This document shows positions 46,270-58,849 of a stretch of DNA of 64,000 nucleotides, piece by piece. The stretch spans positions 30,041,001-30,105,000 of the forward strand of contig CM074855.1 of assembly GCA_037501455.1 (NCBI GenBank). Direction: 5' to 3'. Every line of letters begins with the position of its first letter. Position 1 is the stretch's first letter. Both the position numbers and the translations under genes were made by a program. The notes under the pieces were generated by a model that ran no database searches, was not told the origin of the DNA, and saw only the letters and a program-made list of their open reading frames with translations. Source of the stretch: Lantana camara. Lineage: Eukaryota > Streptophyta > Magnoliopsida > Lamiales > Verbenaceae.

Positions 46270-46951
46270 GTGGTTGTATTTAAATTATAAGACTTACCAA
46301 GTATGAATTTTACACAGAATGAATTTGCACCTCATATGCATGTGTGATCTCCGTGCTTCTTAAATTGCTCTCCAATGTTATTCTGTTTGTTTATCTTTAA
46401 ATTTTAAGTAATATGTATATATTAAATTAATGTTACCAACCTTGTATTAAAATAATAGCATTCTCGCTCAATACAAATCATTAACATTACGAACATTAGC
46501 ATTAAACTTCCATAACATTAAACTTTCATTAAAACATAAGCTTATATATGCTCATAGATATAGCCCTTTCAAAAGTCAAAACTTGATAACAAGATCATAA
46601 ACATATCGTATTTTACACATATTGAACTATATATATAATATATAGTCGCATGCGAGCTAGAAACTGAGCATTTAAGGGTCTTAGGTCGCTTAACTAAAAG
46701 AAAAGAACCTAAACCTCACCTTTGAACAAAAGAGTGTCGTGTGGTGCGAGAAAACAATCCCAAACAACTTAGACTTCGGGTACGACTCCTCCTGGAAGCA
46801 CCCCTGAGACAAACATGGGTAACACTAAACACTTAGACTCAAATATGTACCATTTAGACGCACGGCAATGCAATGTATGCATATGAGACGAAAGAATGTA
46901 ACATTGAATTCACTTAAGTTCATATCACAATAAATTTCATATCAGCAATGA

Positions 46952-46987
46952 AAGGTAAGGTAAGGTAAGGTAAGGTAAGGTAAGGTA
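46952..46987. repeat. (AAGGT)n microsatellite
   Basis: About seven tandem pentamers. Each copy incidentally spells AAG|GTAAG, a splice-donor-like string on the plus strand. Confidence 0.8.
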
Positions 46988-48703
46988 TTGTAATGGTAAT
47001 GTTGGGCTCCGGAGACGTGGGTAAGGGGGACCCTGGTCGGCCATGGGGTCGCAGGTTATGACCCCTGTGCACGTTCTCCATCCAAGGTACTATGTACGAC
47101 CCTAGGGAGGTTGGGGAAGTCGTGGTGCTCTTGATGCCTTTGGAATGAACCGGGGAGGACTCGTGTGGGTTAGCTACCCCTCGAGGAATTTATAATGGCA
47201 CTCGTGTGGTTTAACGACCCTCGAGGAATTTACTAATGGATGGTTAAGGGTCGGCCGGCCCTTCCATCACCGGAGAAAGGGATTGACTGTGATTTCTGTC
47301 TTGTATAATGTAATGTAATGCAATGAGAAGTAAGGGTGGATGCTGGTACTCGCCGAGCTTAACGAATTGGTTGGATTATGGAACGGGAATAGAATCTTTA
47401 ATAATATAATGTATATGCATATGATATGTAATGTTCTTTAAAAATATTTTGGTATGCAAAACCTATTCCCGGTTCATAACCTTTATCCTTTACATGCTTT
47501 CCTATATATGTATAGTGTGTGGGTGTGCGTTAGGCCCCCCCTCACTCAGTCGAGATATGACTGACACCTCTCCTTTTCTCACTTTTAGTTTGCAGGTCTT
47601 TTGAGCACGAGCTAGGCGGAGAAGTGGGTCGTTCGAGTCTCACTTTTGGGTATAGGTCGTGCTAGGTGCTTGCATTTCATTTTGGTCTTGTTTCAATGAA
47701 TTGATCATGTTTTGAAATTTTGTTTTTGAAATATGAATTCTTTTGGCTATGTATATTTGATCAGTTGATATATATGTTAGTTTTGGAATTTTAAATTACT
47801 AGAACTCCTTGATTCCGTTATTTGTTTAATTGTCGCGCGCTCTGAGGTTGTCTTAGCTCCGCCTAGCCCAGTGAGTGTGTGCTCTCCCATTCGCTTAGAC
47901 TTGGAGTCGTGTATGGACTTCTCATTTCATATGCGGGTTCGGGTTTAGGTACGGTGGATGTGGTGGCCCGCGCTCCGGGTGCTACACGCACGGCATGCAA
48001 TGAACATGATATGAGTGCATAAGAGATGATGTTATGTAATAAACATGTTCGTGTGCACGATTAATGCATCTAGAGCATATAAACAAGTCATTCATTCAAG
48101 GACATTCAATAAATGGAGGTTTCAAGTTCAATCGTTTCATATCTTTCTTAATTCATAGCGATATATAGCCAAAATCTTTGAACCATAGTCACATTATACC
48201 TTTCAACATGTTTGCATCGAATATAATAAGTGTAAAGGCAAAGGGCATCACTTGAGATATCAAAAGAATGCAAGAAGGTACTTAACGTTTCATATAGAAC
48301 CACTCAAGTCACGTCATAGCAATTCAAGTCATAACTTTCACATTTCATACCAAATCAATTCATGAATTTAATATAACGACCATAACACGTACTATATCCC
48401 GTTTACAATTAAGGAATAGACAAATAAATACATTCAAATTAAGATCGGAAATTAGATAAGGACATGGAATAGGTAACAATTTAATTTTCATAATTCAATT
48501 AAATCAAATAATATTTAATATAAACACACACACACATATATATATATATAGATATAGATATATAGATATATATATGTACGTATATTATCATGCATGCATA
48601 TTAACATGCACAAAACATAAATTTCATGCATGTAATTAATCAAAACATAACATGCATGCAATATCTCACAATTAAATCAATTATATCTTACATGCATGCA
48701 AAC

Positions 48704-48749
<46 letters not shown>

Positions 48750-48911
48750 GTAAATATACATGCACACCTAATAACATGCATGCAAACATATAAAATTAAT
48801 CATATGCATCCCTGCAAACTATTTCACATGCACACATTACATGCATTACAAGCATTATATGCAAAGAAAGAAGAGAAACAAGGCAGCAGCACAAACGGCA
48901 GTTCAGAATCA

Positions 48912-49038
48912 ATCTCCCCGCCTGGGGAGATTTTGTGCAGCAAAGGCCCCCGCCCGGGGAGCTTCGTGCAGAAAGTTTCTGCACAAAGGCTACCCGACCT
49001 GGCCTTTTCACGGCTAAAATCTCCCCGCCCGGGGAGAT
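48912..49038. repeat. CTCCCCGCCCGGGGAG palindromes in the LARD 3' LTR
   Basis: Copies lie at 48912-48931 and 49019-49038 (ATCTCCCCGCCCGGGGAGAT), with variants at 48946-48962 and near 48993. They sit about 0.65 kb downstream, in sense, of the putative donor. Confidence 0.7.
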
Positions 49039-50560
49039 CCATTCCAGTTACGCAACAGCAGATCAAGAACGAAACAAACCCTGTTTTGAGACATGAATAA
49101 GCGGCAGCAGGTAGCAGCAACAAAAGGCAAGTTATGCAGCAGCAAAATAGCATGAACAACCCTCACAAATGACTGAAAAATGACAGCAGTTAAGCAAGGT
49201 AAAGAGCAGCAACAAACAGCAGCAAAAACAGGCCAAAAACTGGCCAAATCCAGGCAAAAACAGAGCAGCAGTTGTCCAATTTCAACCCAACATGTTCAGA
49301 TATGATAACATAGCAAAAGAACAAGATTTCAGTCCCAATTAACATCCAAACATGCAACCAAGGCAAGGCATACGTGAGAAAGAGATGTTAGAGATCATTT
49401 CATGTTATTTCTTCAAAATTTCATTAATGGCAACTCATGAATGCTTCAACTACCATGTAATACATCACCATAAATGCAAAGAAGGGATCAAGCCCATCAT
49501 ATTCATGCTTGGAATCAACCAAATTCCTCAAGAAATGAAAGAGATCAACAAATATGCTCATAACCTAACTATTCACTAAGTCAGCCATAAACCCATGAAA
49601 ACATGCTCAAAATTGGGGATGAATGTATCAAAATGACTCATAATGAATGTATATTACAATCCTAAACTCACCTTGTGGATTGGATGGAAGATGGAAGAGA
49701 TTTGAGCTTGAATCTCCAAGGTTTGGCAAGGGTTACGCGGAAACTGGAGAGCAGAGAGTTTTTGGCTGATTTTCTCTAAGTTCGAGGGTTATCTCGGTTT
49801 GGGGTGATCAATTCTAGTTAATCGGCTGAGTTAGGGTTCCAAGGAATCAAATCATGGTTAATTTGGTCAAGGTTTGAGAAAGTTATGGCTCTTTTAGTAA
49901 AAGGTAGCAGTTTTGGTGAACGTAACACGTTTCGGTTGAATTTCGGATATTCAAATAACTTTGGAAAAATATAAGGCTAAGTTCATTAAACTCGAATTTT
50001 TGTTACGAGTTCAGCGAAGTTGACGAAACTCGAATCCGAGTTTCCTAGCTCAAGATATCACATACGGAACCAAGGGTGCGCTAATTGCTCATTAGCCCCC
50101 GATTTGGATTCCGAGAACAAAATAAATTCGAAACTAATGCAATTAAATCCGAAAATATGAAACGAGCATATATTCATATTCATGATACGTATATCTCCAA
50201 CATATTAAAATTTCACGAAATTTCGATATCAAATCGTATAATAACGAAGCACGTTTATAACACTCATGAGCAATGCATAACAAATTCATTATAATCATAA
50301 AATAAAACAAAATTTAAAGTCATTTATAAATAATAATCCAAAGCTCGAATTTAATATATATATATATATATACATTTAATATTACTAACATTAAATTTAA
50401 ATATCAACTAATTCGTATATAATTAATATTAATTAACTTAAGGTATGAATAATTAACATCTAAAATATAAAATTAAATATATAGAACACTTATAAACAAT
50501 TAGTTCGCAAATTAGTAAACACATATGTCATTTAAAATACAGAAAAGTTGGGGCGTTACA

Positions 50561-50575
50561 ATCTCTCCCCCTTAA
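50561..50575 (-). other. Polypurine tract of the LARD
   Basis: The minus strand reads AAGGGGGAGAGAT immediately before the LTR start TGTAACGCCCC. Confidence 0.8.
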
Positions 50576-50615
50576 AAAGAATTCATCCTCGGATTCACTA
50601 CTCGACCGAACAAAC

Positions 50616-51255
50616 AATGAGAGATTCCCCGTTTCTCGCAATGTAAAAGCCAAAGGTGCTTGTCCCACATTGGTTGGGGAGGAGAACTAAACCCACTTTA
50701 TAAGTGGGTGGAAACCTCTCCCTTGCAGAGGCCTTTTCCCGGATGGTGATCTTAACCATTGGGAGGAACAAAACCGTGAGGGTGTCGATTTTAGGCACCA
50801 AAGCGGACAATATCTACAGGTGGGTTTTCGGGCTGTTACAAATGGTATCAGAGCCGGGGCCCGGGTCGGTGTGCCAGCGAAGACGCTGGTCCCTCTTAGG
50901 GGGGTGGACTGTAAAAGCCAAAGGTGCTTGTCCCACATCGGTTGGGGAGGAGAACTAAACCCACTTTATAAGTGGGTGGAAACCTCTCCCTTGCAGAGGC
51001 CTTTTCCCGGATGGTGATCTTAACCATTGGGAGGAACAAAACCGTGAGGGTGTCAATTTTAGGCACCAAAGCGGATAATATCTGCAGGTGGGTTTTCGGG
51101 CTGTTACACGCAAGCAACAAGGAGAGAGCCCCGTCTCTCGAGCAACAATGAGAGAACTAAGTCTCTCCAACAACAATGAGAGAACCCCGTCTCTCGCAAG
51201 CAAAGAGAGCACCCCGTCTCTCGAACAAAAATAAGAGAATCCCCGTCTCTTACAA
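50616..51255. repeat. Array of small GAGAGA...TCTCTC hairpins beside the polypurine tract, split by the TRIM
   Basis: Units of about 28-34 bases, such as CAATGAGAGAACCCCGTCTC followed by TCG, recur at 50616 and then at about 51117, 51145, 51175, 51205 and 51229. Each pairs GAGAGA with TCTCTC. The TRIM at 50642-51108 lies between the first unit and the rest. Confidence 0.65.
50642..51108 (+). mobile_element. TRIM retrotransposon, complete (467 bp)
   Basis: Two 199-base LTRs (50642-50840 and 50910-51108; four differences, all transitions) start TGTAAAAGCC and end GGCTGTTACA. A primer site TGGTATCAGAGCC lies at 50843 and a purine tract AGGGGGGTGGAC precedes the second LTR. The target duplication CGCAA flanks it (50637-50641, 51109-51113). 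A TATA-like TTTATAAG is in each LTR. The interior is 69 bases with no coding capacity. Confidence 0.93.
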
Positions 51256-54200
51256 ACAACAACAAAGCAAGGAAGTCTTCAATACTCCCGAGCAACACAA
51301 CGCGAAACAATAATTAAAATCACGTAAGATACCCAAAGCAGGTAATAGATATCATTCACATTGATTATCAATTACTCCAAGTAAGTTAACATGATAAGGA
51401 ATCAAAGCACCTATCATAAAAAAAAAAATTTATTTAAGTTAAATTTGCATGGATGCATGTATCATGGGTGCTTCATGTACCGTTCATCGTAATTGCATAA
51501 TTTAGAGTTGTGAGTTTTGTGGTCCAATGCATGATCTGTCCCGAAAGTGAGTTTAGTGCTCGACTTGTCTTTAAGCTCTTCAGGGTACCCCAGCAAAGCA
51601 ATTGATAGATCCTCTAAGGATTTTATTCTTATTCCCTTCTGACTTGTACTGCTTCTAACTTTCTTTAATCATTCATCACTCCCTATCAACTTCTTTCAGT
51701 CAGACCAACTCTTTTAAGTAACCGAGCTTTGACCTTCCCGTGTACCCTAAAGATTTTATTCTTATTCCCTTCTGACTTGTACTGCTTCTAACTTTCTTTA
51801 ATCATTCTTCACTCCCTATCAACTTCTTTTAGTCAGACTAACTCTTTTAAGTAACCGATCTTTGGCCTCCCCGTGTACCCCTAGATCATTGGTTCCGAGG
51901 TCAGGTGCATAACTACTATCTTTACCCATATCGGAGTCTAACATATCCTCGAGGATAACTACTCTTGACAACCTTGACGATTTAATCCCGACCTTGAGAT
52001 ATTTACCATTATGGGCTCTTTCAACACGAATCCTTTCCCATCTTCTGTTCATGTTATCCATTCATTCTCTTCGGCCCTTTAAGGTTATTCGATATTTAGC
52101 CCCACATTTCTTGAATCGAAGATAGAATGTTCTTGATGATTTTTAATGTAAATTCTTCAATAATCACCCTTTTCGATTTGGGCTTTTCTTAAATTTCCTT
52201 CTAAATTACCGTTGAAATAACCGATGACTTAATAATATTGCCCTTGTTAAACCCCTTTGTACTTCATTGAATTAATCTTGATTGACACCATCCATTATGT
52301 ACTAACTTGATTCGACTTCCTCTTGTCAAATCTGACTTAGGAGTTCACAGAAACTCCCTTATAACTCCATTACTTCCATTGGAACTTCCAGGTCTTCCTT
52401 AATTTGCAATTCCGTTGTTCCTACTAAAATATTTCTTCGGCCACAACTTCAATCTTCCAATTTATCTCTTAGTCATGCTCTCCCCCTTAAATTTTCAGTC
52501 CTTACATGTCAAACTCCATTAATCTTTCTTTCATTGAAATTCTTGATGAGCAACTTCCATTAGGGAGGGTTTCAATCAAAATGACGACCTAAAGGTTTTG
52601 CCTTTCAACTTCCCTTCCAATCCGCTTAATGTCCGAAACCCCTTTCCTACTCTTGTCCGATTTGAAAACCCCGAAGCCAACTCTAGCCTCGCTTCTCTTT
52701 CTGAATTCCCGTTTCCATCAACCTATCCCTTACTTGAAATTCTTTATTTCCCCGAAGTCATCTTTCTTGTCATATGCCATACCACTATCTCTTTTCCTCT
52801 TAACTCAGATGTAGCCTAGTCGCAGAGATACTTGATAAGTGAGGTGAAAGAACTTCCTACGAAGTAAACACTAAAATGCATGTCAGGTAAAGATGTCAAT
52901 GCACGTGTCATGCTTATAGCAAGCAAATATGCAACACATTAGAGCAATGAAATCAAATAGAAATGCACGCACGAACATAAGTAAAGAAGAATAAATAATT
53001 GGTGCGAAGTATGACGCACGTGCTATGAATGTTTTGGAACCTGTCACCAATGTGGTAAGTTGTTAGCTCGGTAGCTTTTCCTCGTTCCTCCAATCACGAG
53101 GTTACTTTGATTTGCTAATCCTGCATCATCTTTCCCACGGTCTTCAAGTTTTCCATGAATCTTTGTGCATCAACTCGTACCTTCCACGGTCCGGGATTAC
53201 AATTTCTCAATCCCTAATTTCTTCTACATCTTGATCAAGATTCCCGCACTCCTCCTTTATAAGCTTGAATGGGCGACTTGAAGTTGCTTTCCAATTGCTT
53301 CCACTTGAGTGCATGATTTCTTTCCAAAAAGTCTTTACCTTTCTTTACCGTTTCCATTCGTTGCTCCATATTTTCCCAATTCACCCTCATAACACGACAA
53401 TTCAGCTTGGATTTGGAAAACGAACTCAAATCTTGTCCGTAGTATTGTCACCTTCCATGAACTTGTATTTTCCACGCTACTTGGCTCCTTCCAATCCCTT
53501 CCCGACTCGTTTTCCAACTTAGTTGAAATTTAGGACTCCCGGACTCACTTCTTCCCTATCTTGACCTCTACAACCTCTTTTCTAGCCATTAGATTCATTT
53601 AGAAATCCCTCTTTGGCAACTCTTGAGACTTAATTCCCGCCGAATGTATTTTAGTTTGAATCTTTGGAATCCTCGCTATCTTTTCCATAATCCGAACTCT
53701 GAATTAAAGTACCCTCAAAGTTCATTCACTCCATTCCTTAATTTGAATGACCCCGTTGAATCCAATCATGGCATCTTATGTAAGAGAGCCGCACATGTCA
53801 GTCTTCGGAGTCATAAATATTCCCCGATCAACTCCTATTTCATCAAGTGTCCCTCTATACTTGCATTTCTAAAGTCGAACTTCCATTCTAGCTCCTAACC
53901 CTTGAACTCTAGCTCTATCTATGAAGACCACGCAGCTCGAATTCTCTATATCCTTCCCAGGCGCATCCCTCCTATCTTCCATGCCTCAGAAAGGATTTAC
54001 AATAGAGCGTTGTTATCGTAGAACTTGGCCGTGGTTTGATATTACCTTCATAACCAGTAATTCATAACTTATTTCAAGGATATATGCATGCGATTAGCGC
54101 ATGATCATGGCACGTATTCAACACGAAAGGCACTGATCAAATGTAAGAATGCAACAAATAATTCAACGCAATTCAAAAGGAGGGCAATTCCATACTCAAG

Positions 54201-54290
54201 ATCGATGCAATGCACACATTATCACGTAATTTCTAAGTCGTACGACCTAAACTGACTCAATCACGACACGAGAACACCGGTTTTGCAACT
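51256..54290 (-). other. Non-coding interior of the LARD
   Basis: About 3 kb of T/C-rich (plus strand) sequence. Open frames are short and match no gag or pol domain I know. A 133-base tandem duplication lies at 51616-51881. Confidence 0.6.
51616..51881. repeat. Tandem duplication, period 133 bp
   Basis: Two adjacent copies share GATTTTATTCTTATTCCCTT through CTTTTAAGTAACCGA with few differences, in the LARD interior. Confidence 0.85.
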
Positions 54291-54304
54291 GGGCTCTGAT
54301 ACCA
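54291..54304 (-). other. Primer binding site of the LARD
   Basis: The minus strand reads TGGTATCAGAGCCC, complementary to initiator tRNA-Met, eight bases from the LTR edge at 54313. Confidence 0.9.
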
Positions 54305-54312
54305 CTTAAGGA

Positions 54313-56335
54313 TGTAGCACCCGAGCACAAGGTACCACATCCCCCGCACCGAGACCCGACCCGAATATGAAATGGACAATCCATACCCGAACTAAATCAC
54401 GGCGAACGGGGACATACACACTCGCTAGGCTAGGTGGGAGCTAACTTTCGCAACCAAAGAGACAATAAAATAGAAATATTACCAATGCAGAAGCAAAGTA
54501 AATACATAACTAACAAGATAAGTAAAGAGCAATGGGTTCAACTAGCATAGATACCTAATCCTGAAATTCAATAAAATCATAAAACATCAGTTCCAGATTC
54601 TTTCTATTCTTTAAAGTTTATCTTGAATTCATGATAATAGTAATAATCAATACAAATCTTACATCTTCATACCCAAACAAATCATGATTCTATATGCACA
54701 TGGACCGACTCTGACTTAACCGAAAGACTAAAAAGACTTGACTTCCCGCCTAGCACTTCAAACCTGCAAGGACACTGAAAACAATCAGGGTTCAGTCTAT
54801 ACGAGACTGGTGGGTATAAAATGAGGCATAAGTAGCATATATAACAATATTTAAACATTTACATGCAGGTTATAATCTCAAATGAAGTTTTTAAAGCGTT
54901 TTCCAAGTGGGTAAAATGAAGAAGTCATCAAAAGGGATTAACGTTCATTTTTCATTCTTTAGGTCTTTTGTGGCCCGGCGAGTAGGCGTGCATTATCTCC
55001 AACCAACACCTCGTGTAGTTCATTAAACATTCTTTCTTTCTTTGTTTGTTTCATGCATTACATTCTTTTGTGCACATTTATGAACATTTACACCTTCTCC
55101 CTCAGGGTGATGGCCGGGTGATCGGCCCGAACCATCCATTCATTGACCAAAAGGGTTTCATGAATCCCCTAGTGGCACTCCGCGTCAATTCCTCGCTAAC
55201 TCCTAACTAGGTCCGGTTACGCTGTTCATTAGTGGAACTAGTGTGAGGGATCACCGTCAGCCCTTGCCTCCTCGGGTCACCACTCACATCAAGTCCCTAG
55301 GCCCCATTCTGTGCATTCATTCATTCTTTTCTCGCCAAAACATTTAGTAGGTTCATAAAATAAAGGCTTTACGTTGTAAACATTTACTCTTAAAACGACT
55401 CTATATACATATATTAATTTTTGGTCGAAATCTTTGCACATTGGAAGTATATAGGGTTGTTTAACTAAATAGTAGAGAAACCCACCGGTACGCCTCTTAC
55501 CGAACAAAACCAAGAAGAAAAGGAGACTCAAAAGTGTCCTATGAACCCAGCATCTCCGCCCTGGAGAAAACTGTACAAAGGACAACGTAACGTGCTCGTG
55601 AGACTCAAGACTCCAAATGAACCATATAGGACGCACGGCATGCAATGAACATGATATAAGTGCATAAGAGATGATGTTATGTCATGAACATGTTCATGTG
55701 CACGATTAATGCATCTAGAGCATATAAACAAGTCATTCATTCAAGGACATTCAATACATGGAGGTTTCAAGTTCAATCGTTTCATATCTTTCTTAATTCA
55801 TAGCGATATATAGCCAAAATCTTTGAACCATAATCACATTATACCTTTCAACATGTTTGCATCGAATATAATAAGTGTAAAGGTAAAGGGCATCACTTGA
55901 GATATCAAAAGAATGCAAGAAGGTACTTAACGTTTCATATAGAAGCACTCAAGCCACGTCATAGCAATTCAAGTCATAACTTTCACATTTCATACCAAAT
56001 CAATTCATGAATTTAATATAACGAACATAACACGTACTATATCCCGTTTACAATTAAGGAATAGACAAATAAATACATTCAAATTAAGATCGGAAATTAG
56101 ATAAGGACATGGAGTAGGTAACAATTTAATTTCCATAATTCAATTAAATCAAATAATATTTAATATAGACATATATATATATATATATATATAGATAGAT
56201 ATATATGTACGTACATTATCATGCATGCATATTAACATGCACAAAACATAAATTTCATGCATGCAATTAATCAAAACATAACATGCATGCAATATCTCAC
56301 AATTAAATCAATTATATCTTACATGCATGCGAACA

Positions 56336-56379
<44 letters not shown>

Positions 56380-56522
56380 TATATAGATATATATGTACGT
56401 ACATCATCATGCATGCATATTAACATGCACAAAACATAAATTTCATGCATGAAATTAATCAAAACATAACATGCATGCAATATCTCACAATTAAATCAAT
56501 TATATCTTACATGCATGCAAAC

Positions 56523-56572
<50 letters not shown>

Positions 56573-58367
56573 GTAAATATACATGCACACCTAATAACAT
56601 GCATGCAAACATATAAAGATAATCATATGCATACCTGCAAACTATTTCACATGCACACATTACATGCATTACAAACATTATATGCAAAGAAAGAAGAGAA
56701 ACAAGGCAGCAGCACAAACGGCAGTTCAGAATCAATCTCCCTGCCCGGGGAGATTTTGTGCAGCAAAGGTCCCCACCCGGGGAGCTTCGTGCAGAAAGTT
56801 TCTGCACAAAGGCTACCCGGCCGGGCCTTTTCACAGCCAAAATCTCCCCGCCCGGGGAGATCCATTCCAGTTACGCAACAGCAGATCAAGAACGGAACAA
56901 GCCCTATTTTGAGACATAAATAAGCAGCAGCAGGTAGCAGCAACAAAAGGCAAGTTATGCGGCAGCAAAATAGCATGAACAACCCTCACAAATGACTGAA
57001 AAATGACAGCAGTTAAGCAAGGCAAAGAGCAGCAGCAAAAACAAGCCAAAAACTGGGCAAATCAAGGCAAAAACAGAGCAGCAGCTGTCCAATTTCAACC
57101 CAACATGTTCAGATATGATAACACAGCAAAAGAACAAGATTTCAGTCCCAATTAACATCCAAACATGCAACCAAGGCAAGGCATACGTGAGAAAGAGATG
57201 TTAGATATCATTTCATGCTATTTCTTCAAAATTTCATTAATGGCAACTCATGAATGCTTCAACTACCATGTAATACATCACCATAAATGCAAAGAAGGGA
57301 ACAAGACCATCATATTCATGCTTGGAATCAACCAAATTCCTCAAGAAATGAAAGAGATCAACAAATATGCTCATAACCTAACTATTCACTAAGTCAGCCA
57401 TAGACCCATGAAAACATGCTTGGGGATGAATGGATCAAAATGACTCATAATGAATGTATATTACAACCCTAAACTCACCTTGTGGATTGGATGGAAGATG
57501 GAAGAGATTTGAGCTTGAATCTCCAAGGTTTGGCAAGGGTTACAGGAAAACTGGAGAGTGGAGAGTTTTTGGCTGATTTTCTCTAAGTGTGAGGGTTATC
57601 TCGGTTTGGGGTGATCAATTCCAGTTAATCAGCTGAGTTAGGGTTCCAAGGAATGAAACCATGGTTAATTTGGTCAAGGTTTGAGAAAGTTATGGCTCTT
57701 TTAGTAAAAGGTAGCAGTTTTGGAGAACGTAACACGTTTCAGTTGAATTTCGGAGATTCAAATAACTTTGGAAAAATATAAGGCTAAGTTCATTAAACTC
57801 GAATTTTCGTTACGAGTTCAGCGAAGTTGACGAAACTCGAATCCGAGTTTCCTAGCTCAAGATATCACATACGGAACCAAGGGTGCGCTAATTGCTCATT
57901 AGCCCCCGATTTGGATTCAGAGAACAAAATAAATGCGAAACTAATGCAATTAAATTCGAAAACATGAAATGAGTATATATTCATATTCATGACACGTATA
58001 TCTCCAACATATTAAAATTTCACGAAATTCCGATATCAAATCATATAAGAACGAAGCACGTTTATAACACTCATGAGCAATGCATAACAAATTCATTATA
58101 TTCATAAAATAAAACAAAATTTAAAGTCATTTATAAATAATAATCCAAAGCTCGAATTTAATATATATATATATATACATTTAATATTACTAACATTAAA
58201 TTTAAATATCAACTAATTCGTATATAATTAATATTAATTAACTTAAGATATGAATAATTAACATTTAAAATATAAAATTAAATATATAGAACACTTATAA
58301 ACAATTAGTTCGAGCAAATTAGTAAACACATACGTCATTTAAAATACGAAAAAGTTGGGGCGTTACA
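54313..58367 (-). repeat. 5' LTR of the LARD (4055 bp), uninterrupted
   Basis: This copy lacks the hAT and solo LTR of its partner and so gives their empty sites. In sense it carries donor CCACAAG|GTGAGT at 57479/57478, palindromes at 56735-56861, a hairpin (about 55105-55140) and an acceptor CTTGCAG|G at 54764. The implied intron is 2715 bp. A duplication of about 188 bases (units near 56207 and 56395) and long TA runs enlarge it relative to the other copy. Confidence 0.9.
56160..56575. repeat. TA-rich microsatellites and a 188 bp duplication in the LTR
   Basis: GTACGTACAT..CATGCATGC blocks at about 56207 and 56395 start two copies of a segment that ends in TACATGCATGC. (TA)n runs flank them. 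The partner LTR has a single copy near 48577-48705. Confidence 0.8.
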
Positions 58368-58456
58368 AAACTTGTTTAATCTAAAGAAAATATGAGCGAA
58401 TTTTACAAATTAAACTAAATATACAAAGTCAAATAAAATAGAATGAAGTACATAAT

Positions 58457-58617
58457 CAATTGTAGTTGAAAGAGGAATGTTAGTCGTATAAGGACTATAT
58501 TTGTCCAAAAATAACGATTGGAAAACTTTATTAAAAATATTACACTTAACCCCCATATTAGTATAGTTAATTACAACTAACCCCAAAGGGTAATATTGGA
58601 ATAAAAAAATTGACCAA
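58457..58617 (-). repeat. Right arm of the split inverted repeat
   Basis: This is the reverse complement of 40377-40535 with modest divergence. It begins 85 bases beyond the LARD target duplication. Confidence 0.6.
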
Positions 58618-58841
58618 AGTCAACGGAGGATATTTTTGGATTTTCTATTAAATTTTTGCTGATGTAAGCAATTTTCAAATGAAAATGGGGGTTAAATGTA
58701 ATAACTTATTTTTTGAAGGGTGGAGTCTGTAATTTAATCTGAAAATGATGATTAATTGTAATCATCCCATTTAATTTAAGGACAAGGTGTAATATATATT
58801 GCAACACACTTAATAAGTAGCCAAAAAAAAAAACAACAAAT
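58618..58841. other. Intergenic, nothing recognised
   Basis: AT-rich sequence with GGGGTTAAATGTAATAA and GATTAATTGTAATCATC motifs. It may be the outer part of the inverted-repeat element. No gene was seen. Confidence 0.4.
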
Positions 58842-58849
58842 TTATAACC

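Larger units (their letters stand above)
43663..47986 (+). mobile_element. Solo LTR (about 3.8 kb net) in opposite orientation, with a hAT miniature
   Basis: It is flanked by CGCAC on both sides (43658-43662, 47987-47991), starts TGTGGCACCCC and ends CCGGGTGCTACA. It belongs to the same LTR group as the LARD. The palindromes are at 45113-45128 and 45145-45161, the hairpin at 47232-47275, and the acceptor CACTTTTAGTTTGCAG|G at 47595. At the donor position (about 44430) it reads CAAG|GAATGA, so the GT is lost. An AAGGT pentamer repeat lies at 46952-46987. Confidence 0.9.
41022..50560 (-). repeat. 3' LTR of the LARD, carrying two insertions
   Basis: It starts TGTAGCACCCGAGCGC (plus strand) and ends GGGGCGTTACA. 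It is interrupted by a hAT (42294-43601) and a solo LTR (43663-47986). Both empty sites are preserved in the other LTR, near 55575 and 55632. In sense it shows donor CCACAAG|GTGAGT at 49672/49671, palindromes at 48912-49038, a hairpin at about 41815-41850 and an acceptor CTTGCAG|G at 41472. Confidence 0.9.
41022..58367 (-). mobile_element. Large retrotransposon derivative (LARD) with several nested elements
   Basis: The flanking duplication AAACT (41017-41021 and 58368-58372) is perfect. LTRs are 41022-50560 (about 3.9 kb after removing insertions) and 54313-58367 (4055 bp). A tRNA-Met primer site lies beside 54313 and a polypurine tract beside 50560. The 3.75 kb interior has no gag or pol. 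Over the first ~250 aligned LTR bases I counted 11 differences (about 4%). This non-coding design depends on proteins from a partner element. Confidence 0.9.

Noticed and set aside
48533..48746. Long TA runs as an origin or attachment signal
   Set aside because: They are ordinary microsatellites, length-variable between the two LTR copies.
50642..51108. Cassandra-type TRIM with 5S rRNA sequence in the LTR
   Set aside because: No 5S-like segment is visible in the 199-base LTRs.
50616..51255. CRISPR-like array of spaced repeats
   Set aside because: Units are imperfect and contiguous, in a plant retroelement, with no unique spacers.
52598..53898. Short open frames in the LARD interior (60-91 codons)
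   Set aside because: None resembles gag, pol or a host protein, and they overlap in several frames.
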